Assembly (NCBI GenBank): GCA_965223985.1
Contig: OZ245030.1
Span: forward strand, 4,588,001 to 4,652,000
Reading direction: 5' to 3'
From: JAPPKS01 sp963667895
GTDB taxonomy: Bacteria; Poribacteria; WGA-4E; PCPOR2b
DNA: 64,000 bases
Below the pieces are notes generated by a model that was not told where the DNA came from, ran no database searches, and saw only the letters and a list, made by a program, of their open reading frames with translations. Shown in pieces: positions 33,864 to 42,223 of the stretch (positions are counted from its first letter, which is position 1; the number at the start of each line of letters is the position of its first letter). Position numbers and translations under genes: made by a program.

Positions 33864-34317
33864 AAATCGGTGGCGCGTTTACCGGATAACAATTGACACC
33901 AATATCTTTTTGCGTTCATTAATTCGGAGGAAAAACGACGCTAATCATCTGCTCTCGCTTTGGCGCATTCTACGGTTTGTCCTTGTGTTATCGCAGGCTA
34001 TTCTTGATGAAGTTCGGGAGGTACTGTCAAGACCCCATCTCATCCGAAAATATCCATATAGGCTGCAGTCAGTCACCCATCTAATCAATCTATTGGGGCA
34101 ACGAACAACCATCGTTGATGTGCTTTTCTCATATGAGTTATGTCGTGATGTGAAAGATAATCCGGTCGTCGATTGTGCGGTCTGGGGTAGGGCACACTTC
34201 TTGGTATCGTATGACAATGACTTCTTAAATGATTCCACACTCAGACAGGCTTTGTTTGAATTCGGAGTTGAAATTGTTGATCCCGGTACCTTTCTGGAGA
34301 TAATCCGGGGAACGTAA
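33850..34317 (+). CDS. PIN-domain ribonuclease, defence operon gene 3
   Basis: A 155-residue PIN protein of the COG1569 kind. The acidic metal-binding residues are visible: D16 in TIDTNIF, E54 in ILDEVREVL, D108 in DNPVVDCA and D122/D124 in SYDNDFL. PIN proteins of this size are usually Mg-dependent RNases and often toxins, but no VapB-like antitoxin precedes it. Instead it follows the ATPase and partner with a 14-nt overlap, so the ATPase complex is the likely control. The GTG at 33850 has AGG-rich sequence upstream. It ends 48 bp before hsdR. Confidence 0.88.
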   Translation: MSEPENRWRVYRITIDTNIFLRSLIRRKNDANHLLSLWRILRFVLVLSQAILDEVREVLSRPHLIRKYPYRLQSVTHLINLLGQRTTIVDVLFSYELCRDVKDNPVVDCAVWGRAHFLVSYDNDFLNDSTLRQALFEFGVEIVDPGTFLEIIRGT

Positions 34318-34364
34318 GTCAATGTACCCTATGTCATCATACACATTTCTGAAGGCAAATATCC

Positions 34365-37300
34365 ATGCAAAACCCATACAGTGAAGACCAACTAGTAGAA
34401 CAACCAGCAATCGTCCTACTCGAAAAACTCGGGTGGGAGACGCTTGACTGTTATGGCGAATTCGATCAGGGCGTCAGTGCGCTCGGCAGAGAGAACAAGG
34501 GCGAAGTCGTTTTGACATCAAGGTTACGCCCTGCCCTGGAGCGGTTCAATCCCGATGCGTCAGTTGCGGCAGTTAACGCCGCGATTGAGGAGTTGACAAA
34601 ATCCCGTGCGGCGATTCACCCTGTCGTAGCCAATTCGGAGATTTACAGCCTGCTGAAGGACGGTGTGAGAGTTACGGACACGGCGCCGGACGACGAAGGC
34701 GAAACCGTCGTAGACCTGAAGATAATTGACTGGGAGAATCCATACCGCAACGATTTCTTCTTGGCGTCACAGCTCTGGGTTGCCGGCGAGATGTACACAC
34801 GAAGACCGGACGCGGTAGGCTTCGTAAACGGGCTGCCGTTGGTGCTCATGGAGTTCAAACGGCTTGACGAAAATATCTACTCCGCCTATCACGATAACCT
34901 ACGGGACTACAAGGACACAATCCCCCGCCTGTTCTGGTACAACGCCCTGATTATCCTCTCCAACGGCTCCGAAAGCCGAGCCGGTAGCCTAACAGCCAAT
35001 TGGGAACACTTCGCCGAATGGAAACGAATTGAGGGTGAAGATGAACCCGGCGCGGTTTCGTTGGAGACAATCCTGCACGGGCTCTGCGACCATCGTCGGA
35101 TGCTGGACATCTTCGAGAACTTCACCATCTTTATGGAACCCCAAGGCGGATCAATCAAGCTCACCGCCAAGAACCATCAATATCTGGGCGTGAACAACGC
35201 CATTGAAGCCCTGCGGGGTATTGAATCCAATCGCGGAAAACTCGGTGTCTTCTGGCATACCCAGGGAAGTGGGAAGAGCGTCTCAATGCTCTTCTTCGCG
35301 CAAAAGGTGCTTCGTAAGATTCCGGGCAACTGGACCTTTGTCGTCGTCACAGATCGAAAAGAGTTGGACAACCAAATCTATAAGACCTTCGCGAGTACGA
35401 GCGGCGTTGTCGCACATCAGGATGTCCACGCCGAAAATGTCGCTCATCTCCGCCTACTCCTACGAGAAGACCATCGCTACATCTTCACCCTCATTCACAA
35501 GTTCCAAACAAAAGGTGCTGAGAAACACCCGGTTCTATCGGAACGATCCAACATCGTCGTCATCACCGATGAATCCCACCGCAGCCAGTACGACACTTTA
35601 GCGTTTAATATGCGGACGGCGCTGCCCAATGCCGCGTTTATCGCCTTCACCGGAACGCCGTTAATCGCCGGCGAGCAAAAGACCCGCCAAGTCTTCGGTG
35701 AATACGTCTCAATCTACGACTTCAAGCAGTCGGTTGAGGACAACGCCACCGTGCCGCTCTATTACGAAAACAGGGTTCCCCTGTTGCAACTTACCAACGA
35801 GCACCTCAACGAAGAGCTTGAGGACATCCTTGAATCCGCAGCGCTCGACGATGACGAGGAATCGAAAATTGAACAAGAGTTCTCCAGAGCGTATCATCTC
35901 ATCACGCGAGACGATCGGCTAGAGGAGGTTGCTGAGGATATTGTTTCACACTTCATAGGAAGAGGCTATCAGGGCAAGGCGATGGTTATCTCAATTGACA
36001 AAGCCACTGCGGTCAAGATGTATGACAATGTGCAAAAACATTGGAAAGAGTATCTAGATGAGATGAAGACTAAATTAAGGGACGCCCCTGGAGACGGGGA
36101 ACGTAACGCCCTTCAGGCAAAGATCCGGTACATGACAGAGACCGATATGGCGGTGGTGGTCTCACAATCGCAGAACGAAATTGACGATTTGAAAGAGAAA
36201 GGCGTGAACATTTTGCCGCACCGCGCTCGAATCGTCGCTGAGGATCTGGATACCAAATTCAAGGATCCTGCCGATCCGTTTCGCATCGTTTTCGTCTGTT
36301 CCATGTGGAGCACCGGCTTCGATGTCCCCTCTTGCTCAACCATCTATCTCGACAAACCCCAACGCAACCACACATTGATGCAGACGATTGCAAGAGCCAA
36401 TCGCGTTTTTGAGGATAAGGTCAACGGCTTGATTGTGGACTACATCGGCGTCTTTCGCGACCTTGAGCGCGCACTAGCAATCTACGCGTCGGGCGCTGAC
36501 GGGAACGGTACATCGCCGATACACGATAAATCGAAACTTGTCGAACAGCTCAGAGAAACGATTGATGAGTGCAAAGCGTTCTGTTCAAATATCGGTGCCG
36601 ATCTCGCAGGTATTGAAGCAGCAACGCCCTTTCATCGGATTCAGATGATTGACGACGCGGTGGAATGCATACTGATTAACAATCAGACCAAGCGAGATTA
36701 CCTTCAGCTTGCCGGTCGCGTCTTCAGGCTCTACAAAGCCATAATGCCCGATCCGACGGTGGACGAGTTTCTCGGAATCTGCACTCTCACCAATATCATC
36801 GCCCGCAAAATCAAAAGCTTGACCGAGCCGGCGGACATCTCCGTCGTGCTGAGTCAGGTCGAGTCCCTGCTCGATCAGTCAGTTGCGCCCGAACCGTATG
36901 TGATTGCCGAAGAACCGGGTGACTACGGCTCCCAACCGCCTGTCGATCTGAGCAAGATTGACTTCGACAAGCTCAAGGAGAAGTTCAAGACCAAGCACAA
37001 ACGCATTGAAGTCGAAAAACTCACAGGGTCAATCAACCGGAAGCTATCCCGGATGATTCGCCTCAATAAAACCCGAATGGATTATCAGGAGAAGTTTGAG
37101 CAGATGATAGCGGAATATAACGAAGGCTCGGTTGACGCTGTGCACGTTTGGGAGAAACTGATTGCATTAGTTGAGGAACTTAGTGAGGAAGAACAACGCA
37201 CCATTGCCGAGCAACTGTCTGAGGAAGAATTAACGGTGTTTGACCTGCTCACCCGCCCCGAACCCGACTTGACCAAATCTGAAAAGAACAAGGTGAAAGG

Positions 37301-37529
37301 CGTTGCGAAAAAGCTGCTTGAAACGCTCAAACAGGAGAAGCTTGTCCTCGATTGGCGCAAACAACAACGGACCCGCGCCGCAGTAAAGCTTAGTGTTCAG
37401 ATGATTCTTGATGAACTGCCCGAATGTTACGAACCGAAAATTTATGACCAGAAGTGCGAAGCGGTGTATCAGCACATTTACGAATCTTACTACGGAGATG
37501 GCAATAGCGTTTATAGCGTTGCAGCCTGA
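34365..37529 (+). CDS. hsdR: Type I restriction-modification system, restriction subunit HsdR
   Basis: The translocase and endonuclease subunit. The 1054 residues begin with a PD-(D/E)xK-type nuclease (RPDAVGFVNGLPLVLMEFKR, with Asp and E-F-K). The SF2 helicase motor follows, with Walker A Q300-G-S-G-K304-S, DESH box in ITDESHRSQYD, FTGTPL motif and motif VI around QTIARANRV. A C-terminal helical domain rich in charged residues completes it. Everything looks intact and of normal length. GAAGG lies 9 nt before the ATG. Because the PIN operon sits directly upstream, hsdR may be read from the ATPase-operon promoter rather than from the hsdM or hsdS transcript. Confidence 0.96.
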   Translation: MQNPYSEDQLVEQPAIVLLEKLGWETLDCYGEFDQGVSALGRENKGEVVLTSRLRPALERFNPDASVAAVNAAIEELTKSRAAIHPVVANSEIYSLLKDGVRVTDTAPDDEGETVVDLKIIDWENPYRNDFFLASQLWVAGEMYTRRPDAVGFVNGLPLVLMEFKRLDENIYSAYHDNLRDYKDTIPRLFWYNALIILSNGSESRAGSLTANWEHFAEWKRIEGEDEPGAVSLETILHGLCDHRRMLDIFENFTIFMEPQGGSIKLTAKNHQYLGVNNAIEALRGIESNRGKLGVFWHTQGSGKSVSMLFFAQKVLRKIPGNWTFVVVTDRKELDNQIYKTFASTSGVVAHQDVHAENVAHLRLLLREDHRYIFTLIHKFQTKGAEKHPVLSERSNIVVITDESHRSQYDTLAFNMRTALPNAAFIAFTGTPLIAGEQKTRQVFGEYVSIYDFKQSVEDNATVPLYYENRVPLLQLTNEHLNEELEDILESAALDDDEESKIEQEFSRAYHLITRDDRLEEVAEDIVSHFIGRGYQGKAMVISIDKATAVKMYDNVQKHWKEYLDEMKTKLRDAPGDGERNALQAKIRYMTETDMAVVVSQSQNEIDDLKEKGVNILPHRARIVAEDLDTKFKDPADPFRIVFVCSMWSTGFDVPSCSTIYLDKPQRNHTLMQTIARANRVFEDKVNGLIVDYIGVFRDLERALAIYASGADGNGTSPIHDKSKLVEQLRETIDECKAFCSNIGADLAGIEAATPFHRIQMIDDAVECILINNQTKRDYLQLAGRVFRLYKAIMPDPTVDEFLGICTLTNIIARKIKSLTEPADISVVLSQVESLLDQSVAPEPYVIAEEPGDYGSQPPVDLSKIDFDKLKEKFKTKHKRIEVEKLTGSINRKLSRMIRLNKTRMDYQEKFEQMIAEYNEGSVDAVHVWEKLIALVEELSEEEQRTIAEQLSEEELTVFDLLTRPEPDLTKSEKNKVKGVAKKLLETLKQEKLVLDWRKQQRTRAAVKLSVQMILDELPECYEPKIYDQKCEAVYQHIYESYYGDGNSVYSVAA

Positions 37530-37623
37530 CTAACGTCCGTTAGCATACGCATATTTTAACCCAACCCCCGAAGGAATCCCATAGTCGAAACAGGAATAAG
37601 AACCGATACAACCAAATTCCTGA

Positions 37624-37660
37624 AAATCTTAAAATTCAGCAAATCCTGATTCAGACAATT
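37624..37660. repeat. Dispersed repeat, copy 2 (right of hsdR)
   Basis: It contains CAGCAAATCCTGATTCAGAC and parallels the repeat at 27917-27953 in the same orientation. It lies in the 142-bp gap after hsdR and ends 12 bp before the PhyH start codon. Confidence 0.55.
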
Positions 37661-37671
37661 GGACAAAAAAA

Positions 37672-38469
37672 ATGAGCCCCACAATCACAGATGAAAGCTG
37701 GAAAACCGAAGCGTCCGTCACCGACGAACAGGTGGCTTTCTACAATGAGAACGGCTATCTCAAATATGGCAGGATTTTTGCCCGATCCGAATTAGACGAA
37801 TTGCGCGATTACGTTGACGACATGATCGCGGCGCTCCCGGAAGGAAAACGCCCGGAACACATGGACGTGCCGCACTTTGAACACCCATATCTGTTTAAGT
37901 ACCTTGCAGATGCCCGTGTGCTGGATGTGATTGAACGCTTCATCGGCCCGCATATTCTCCTCTGGTCTAGCCATTTTGTCAGCAAACCGAAGAGCCGCGG
38001 TCTGCCGGCGCCGTGGCATCAGGACGGCGTCTACTGGGACGGACGCTTGCAACCGATGCACGTCATAACGATGTGGCTCGCGGTGGACGAATCAACAGTC
38101 AAAAATGGCTGTATGCGCGTAATCGCTGGGAGTCATAAACTCAGGAACCGGCGGTACGAGCAAGTCGATCCCGATAAACACATATTTGGCACCGAAGTCG
38201 TCGCTGACGATATGGATGCGTCGAGGATTGTTAACCTAGAGTTGGCGGTCGGCGAATGTCATTTCCACGATGCGTTTACCATCCACGGCTCCGACGCAAA
38301 CACCTCATACAAGCGTCGATGTGGTTATACGATGCGTTACATGCCAGCAGATGTCCGCTGCCATGACCCGTCGCTGAGGTCTGACCATCGCATCTACCTC
38401 CTGCGCGGCGAGGATCGAACCAACGGTTTCAACACCTACACCCCGGTGCCGGATTTTCCTGAAAGGTAA
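37672..38469 (+). CDS. Phytanoyl-CoA dioxygenase (PhyH)-family protein
   Basis: Fe(II)/2-oxoglutarate oxygenase-like protein of 265 residues. Iron ligands H116-Q-D118 (in PWHQDGVYW) and distal H205 (in FTIHGSDANTS) are present, with an Arg about 10 residues later as a candidate 2-oxoglutarate anchor. The MWLAVDESTVKNGCMRVI strand region is typical. It is the first gene outside the defence island and probably unrelated to it. Substrate is unknown. It differs from the two other PhyH proteins in the window. Confidence 0.92.
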   Translation: MSPTITDESWKTEASVTDEQVAFYNENGYLKYGRIFARSELDELRDYVDDMIAALPEGKRPEHMDVPHFEHPYLFKYLADARVLDVIERFIGPHILLWSSHFVSKPKSRGLPAPWHQDGVYWDGRLQPMHVITMWLAVDESTVKNGCMRVIAGSHKLRNRRYEQVDPDKHIFGTEVVADDMDASRIVNLELAVGECHFHDAFTIHGSDANTSYKRRCGYTMRYMPADVRCHDPSLRSDHRIYLLRGEDRTNGFNTYTPVPDFPER

Positions 38470-38560
38470 GCTGAGAACTTTTATTTTCTTGCGCATTACC
38501 AACGTGCTATACTCATTATAGAATTTTACCCCCCCAAGAAATGACCAATGCGGAGGACAA

Positions 38561-39235
38561 ATGTCCAACATAGAAACCGATGACCCCAACGACTACGCAC
38601 GTCACCATCTAGATCGAGGTACGGAGATGCAGCGGAGAGGGTTCTTAGAGGTCGCCATCCCTTACTTCACTGAAGTAATATCGTTAGACCTAGTGGATCC
38701 AACCATATTTAACGATGCCTGTGACAAGCGTGGGGAGTGTTACCTCAAGCAAGGCGATTTTGCGTGCGCTCTCCAAGATTTTAACCAGGTATTAAAAGAA
38801 ATGCCTGACCTCCCCGATCATGCCAGAGTCTATAAGAATCGCGGTACTGCACACTTCCGAACAGGCAATTTTGACCGCGCCATTGAAGACTTTACAAAGG
38901 CGATTGAACTAAAGCCCGATTACGCTAACGCTTACCGCCTTCGCGGTGTGGTTTACTGCAAAAAGGACGAGCATAACAGTGCTATTGAAGACTTTACCAT
39001 GGTGATAGCACTGAAGCCGAATTATGCCAAGACCTATTACAATCGAGGTGTAGCATGGTTGCATTTGGGGGAGTGGGAAAGAGCCAAGTCAGACCTGATG
39101 AATGCAATGAACATGAAGATGAATACTATTGCTGCATTCCGTAACGATTACCTATGCGTTGAAGACTTCGAGCGGAAACACGGGATTCAATTGCCGGCTA
39201 ACATCGTCGCATTGCTTATGCCTCAGAAGCCATGA
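38561..39235 (+). CDS. TPR-repeat protein
   Basis: A 224-residue soluble protein with about four to five tetratricopeptide repeats. The clearest are YKNRGTAHFRTGNFDRAIED, AYRLRGVVYCKKDEHNSAIE and YYNRGVAWLHLGEWERAKSD. TPRs form a scaffold for protein contacts. The C-terminus (EDFERKHGIQLPANIVALLM) is a short motif beyond the repeats that may be a conserved tail. GGAGG precedes the ATG by 6 nt. No partner can be named from position. Confidence 0.85.
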   Translation: MSNIETDDPNDYARHHLDRGTEMQRRGFLEVAIPYFTEVISLDLVDPTIFNDACDKRGECYLKQGDFACALQDFNQVLKEMPDLPDHARVYKNRGTAHFRTGNFDRAIEDFTKAIELKPDYANAYRLRGVVYCKKDEHNSAIEDFTMVIALKPNYAKTYYNRGVAWLHLGEWERAKSDLMNAMNMKMNTIAAFRNDYLCVEDFERKHGIQLPANIVALLMPQKP

Positions 39236-39509
39236 ATGATCGGATGTTGAAAAACCCTCGTCCGCATCACCCAAACACGAACGTGCCCTCCCTTGTAGCC
39301 TTGATGGATTGTCTGCTATGATGGTGGTGTGGATTGGCGACTCAAGAGATTGTCACGGTGGAGGCTAGTGTGAATGAATCGTCTGATGGACAAGTCCCGA
39401 AGCGGCACCTTTCCTGTTGGGCTTGAACCTAACTTCACAATGCCGGCTCTGAACGAATATCAAGATATTCGGGTCAATCACATACCAACCAAAAAGGAGA
39501 TCCCCTCCA

Positions 39510-40201
39510 ATGAAAAAAGCGCTCATTTTCAAGACCTCGCTCTTGTCCGTCTGTATTCTGTTGCTGCTGAATGCTTGCGGCAAAACTGTGAAAATCCAAC
39601 CTCCCCCGCAATACACCAGCTGGAGTCTTCCGCAAGGCGTCACAATGCGTCTCGGAAAGGGTGTAGCCTATGATATTGCCTATTCCCCTGATGGCGCTCA
39701 GCTTGCGGTGGCGAGCAGTATAGGGGTCTGGCTCTACAATGCCAACACCGGCGCAGAAGTCACCCTTATCCCCGTACGTAATGATGCGGTGAGTTCCGTC
39801 GCATTCTCGCCGAATGGTCGCACCCTCGCTTGTGGAAGTAAGGACGGAACAATTCGCTTATGGGACGCCGTTACAGGGAAACGCAAAAAAACCTCCGCAA
39901 AAACATTCGCACCTTCAGGCAGTTATGGGAGGATGTAAAGCTTACGATTAAGGGGCATAGGATTGGTGAGTATTCAGTAACGTTTTCGCCGGATGGTAAA
40001 ACCCTTGCCAGTGGAAGTTGGGACAATCGGATTCGATTGTGGGATGTTGCCATAGGTCAACTCAGACAGACTCTTGAGGGACACACGCTTGGGGTCGAGT
40101 CTGTGGCATTCTCACCGGATGGGAACGTCCTGGCGAGTGGGAGTCGCGACGGAACCATCTTGCTCTGGACGGTGGCACCAACGGCGATTGCGCCACGCTA
40201 A
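39510..40201 (+). pseudogene. Frameshifted WD40-repeat lipoprotein
   Basis: The first frame (39510-39938) begins with a lipoprotein signal (MKKALIFKTSLLSVCILLLL, then N-A-C-G, lipidation at the Cys) and two WD40-like blades (ending GTIRLWD). The rest continues in another frame (39860-40201) with two more blades (GNRI-type SGSWDNRIRLWD and ending SGSRDGTILLW). One extra A in the A7 run near 39890-39896 would join them into R-K-K-N-L-R, so a single-base deletion explains the break. Even when joined it has only about four blades of the usual six to eight, so the protein may also be truncated. AAGGAG precedes the first ATG. Assembly error in a homopolymer is an alternative. Confidence 0.75.
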
Positions 40202-40356
40202 CATCTGACATCATCGCAATCGTGATATTCCATCTTGGACATACCTTCGGGCGCAACCGCTCTGAAAATTCGACGAAGCGTACGTTGACGCATTTCAAAC
40301 GGACAGGCAGTTCGTCGGTTCGCCACGAGAATAACACTAACGAATAGGGGTTCAAA

Positions 40357-42132
40357 TTGCAAATGGATCCAATCAAATTCGAAGTCATTCGCAATGCACT
40401 AGTCGAAGCGACGGAAGAGATGGCGATTGCACTGCGCCGCAGCGCCTATTCCACCAACATCAAGACCAGAGCCGATTTTTCCTGCGCTTTCTTCGACCGC
40501 CAGTTGCAGCCTGTTGCCCAGGCGTTCACGCAACCGGTTCACCTAGGATCGCTAACCGAGTTTGTGCCCAGGGTCATCCGGGAGTATGGACCAGAAAACA
40601 TAGAACCGGGCGATGCAATTCTCTCCAACCACCCCTATTTGGGTGGTGTTCATCTGAACGACATTACGCTAATCTCGCCGGTGTACCACCACTCACCTTG
40701 CACAGTCTACCCCGACGGCTCACTTGGAACGAGTGTCCAAGTTTCCGACGAGAGAGAGCAGAGGAAGGGCGAACTCTTCGGCTACGTTGCGAACCTGGCT
40801 CACCATGTGGACGTGGGCGGCGGTGCGCCCGCGAGCATAGGCGCCTTCCGCGAGGTCTATCAAGAGGGCATCATCATCCCTCCTGTGAAGCTTGTGCGGC
40901 GGGGAGAAATTGTTCCAGATATCTTCCGGCTGGTGCTAGGTCAGATTCGCTCCAAACATGAGACAGCGGGCGATTTTCGAGCACAAGTGGCGGCGAACAA
41001 CACTGGCGTGCGCAGGCTGAACGCGCTTTTGAATCGAATGGGCTCGGAGACCCTCGCCTCCTACATTGATGAACTTCTCGACTACACAGAGCGACGAACT
41101 CGCGCCGAGTTGAGCAAACTCCCCAAAGGAGTCTTTGCCGCTGACGGCTATGTCGACAACGATGGCTTCACCGATGAACCGGTGCACCTCGTGGTGAAGA
41201 TGGTTATTGACGATGACGGCGTCCTGTTCGATTTGACCGGCTCTGACCCCCAGCGGCGCGCACCCGTGAATTCCACGTATGCCCAGACCTACTCCGCCTG
41301 TGCCTATGTTCTCAAAAGTCTCCTCGATCCTGACATTCCGGTCAATGCGGGTTTTTACCGTCTGGTGCACATCGTGGCGCCAACGGGAACCGTGGTCAAC
41401 TGTACTTCACCCGCTCCGGTGGTCGGTGGTTGGGAGACGCAAGTGCGGCTCAGCGACATCCTACTGAAGGCGCTTGCGCCCGTCCTTCCCGACCGCATCC
41501 CAGCGGGGACAAAGGCAATGATGGCACAGGTAGGCTTTGGAGCCACACATCCCCGCACAGGTGAACTCTACGCTTTCTACGAAACGCTGGCTGGCGGCTA
41601 CGGCGGTAGAGCCGCGAGCGATGGTCCCGACGCGGTGCAGTGCCACGGTCAAAACACAGAAAACGCACCGATTGAGGAAACTGAGATTAACTACCCGGTT
41701 CGTATCAATCGTTACGAACTCGTGGATGATTCAGATGGGGCAGGCAAGCATCGCGGTGGGCTGGGGTTGAGACGAGACTATTTCTTTGATCATGAAGCCT
41801 CGTTCACCATATTGGCAGATCGCGACCGATGGGGACCGTGGGGGCTCTTCGGCGGACAACCTGGAAAGGTAGCAACCTATGTACTGAATCCCGATACTGA
41901 AGCTGTCAAACTCGGCTCCAAGGTGACTGTACAGCTGAAGCCGGGAGACGTGGTGAGTTTGCGAACCTGTGGCGGCGGCGGTTACGGTCCGCCTGAAGCC
42001 CGTGACCCGGAATTGGTGTTGCGCGATGTGCGCAACGGCAAAGTTAGCCCGGCGCGGGCTAAAGAAATCTATGGTGTATCTATCGACACAGACACATGGA
42101 CGGTGGAGGAGACAGGGACAACGAATCCTTAA
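40357..42132 (+). CDS. hyuB: N-methylhydantoinase B / oxoprolinase beta-like (HyuB)
   Basis: A 591-residue HyuB-type subunit. It opens PIKFEVIRNALVEATEEMAI, then has RSAYSTNIKTRADFSCAFFD, GDAILSNHPYLGGVHLNDIT and late QLKPGDVVSLRTCGGGGYG, all typical of the family. HyuA/HyuB pairs hydrolyse hydantoins or 5-oxoproline with ATP, or carboxylate ketones; the substrate here is not readable. AGGGG (40346-40350) is 6 nt before the TTG at 40357 and 12 nt before an ATG at 40363, so either start is possible. HyuA follows after 91 bp, the reverse of the usual A-then-B order. Confidence 0.93.
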   Translation: MQMDPIKFEVIRNALVEATEEMAIALRRSAYSTNIKTRADFSCAFFDRQLQPVAQAFTQPVHLGSLTEFVPRVIREYGPENIEPGDAILSNHPYLGGVHLNDITLISPVYHHSPCTVYPDGSLGTSVQVSDEREQRKGELFGYVANLAHHVDVGGGAPASIGAFREVYQEGIIIPPVKLVRRGEIVPDIFRLVLGQIRSKHETAGDFRAQVAANNTGVRRLNALLNRMGSETLASYIDELLDYTERRTRAELSKLPKGVFAADGYVDNDGFTDEPVHLVVKMVIDDDGVLFDLTGSDPQRRAPVNSTYAQTYSACAYVLKSLLDPDIPVNAGFYRLVHIVAPTGTVVNCTSPAPVVGGWETQVRLSDILLKALAPVLPDRIPAGTKAMMAQVGFGATHPRTGELYAFYETLAGGYGGRAASDGPDAVQCHGQNTENAPIEETEINYPVRINRYELVDDSDGAGKHRGGLGLRRDYFFDHEASFTILADRDRWGPWGLFGGQPGKVATYVLNPDTEAVKLGSKVTVQLKPGDVVSLRTCGGGGYGPPEARDPELVLRDVRNGKVSPARAKEIYGVSIDTDTWTVEETGTTNP

Positions 42133-42223
42133 GCAAACAATGTGGCGAAGTGAAAACCTGAACTGAAGATGAAACCGTACTTCGAGATCGCGCAGCTAAT
42201 TACAGAATAGGGAGATACAGCAG

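Noticed and set aside
39886..39900. Programmed -1 frameshift in the WD40 gene
   Set aside because: The A run starts at a codon boundary after C, so the X-XXY-YYZ phase is wrong, and no downstream stimulatory structure is seen. A plain one-base loss fits better.
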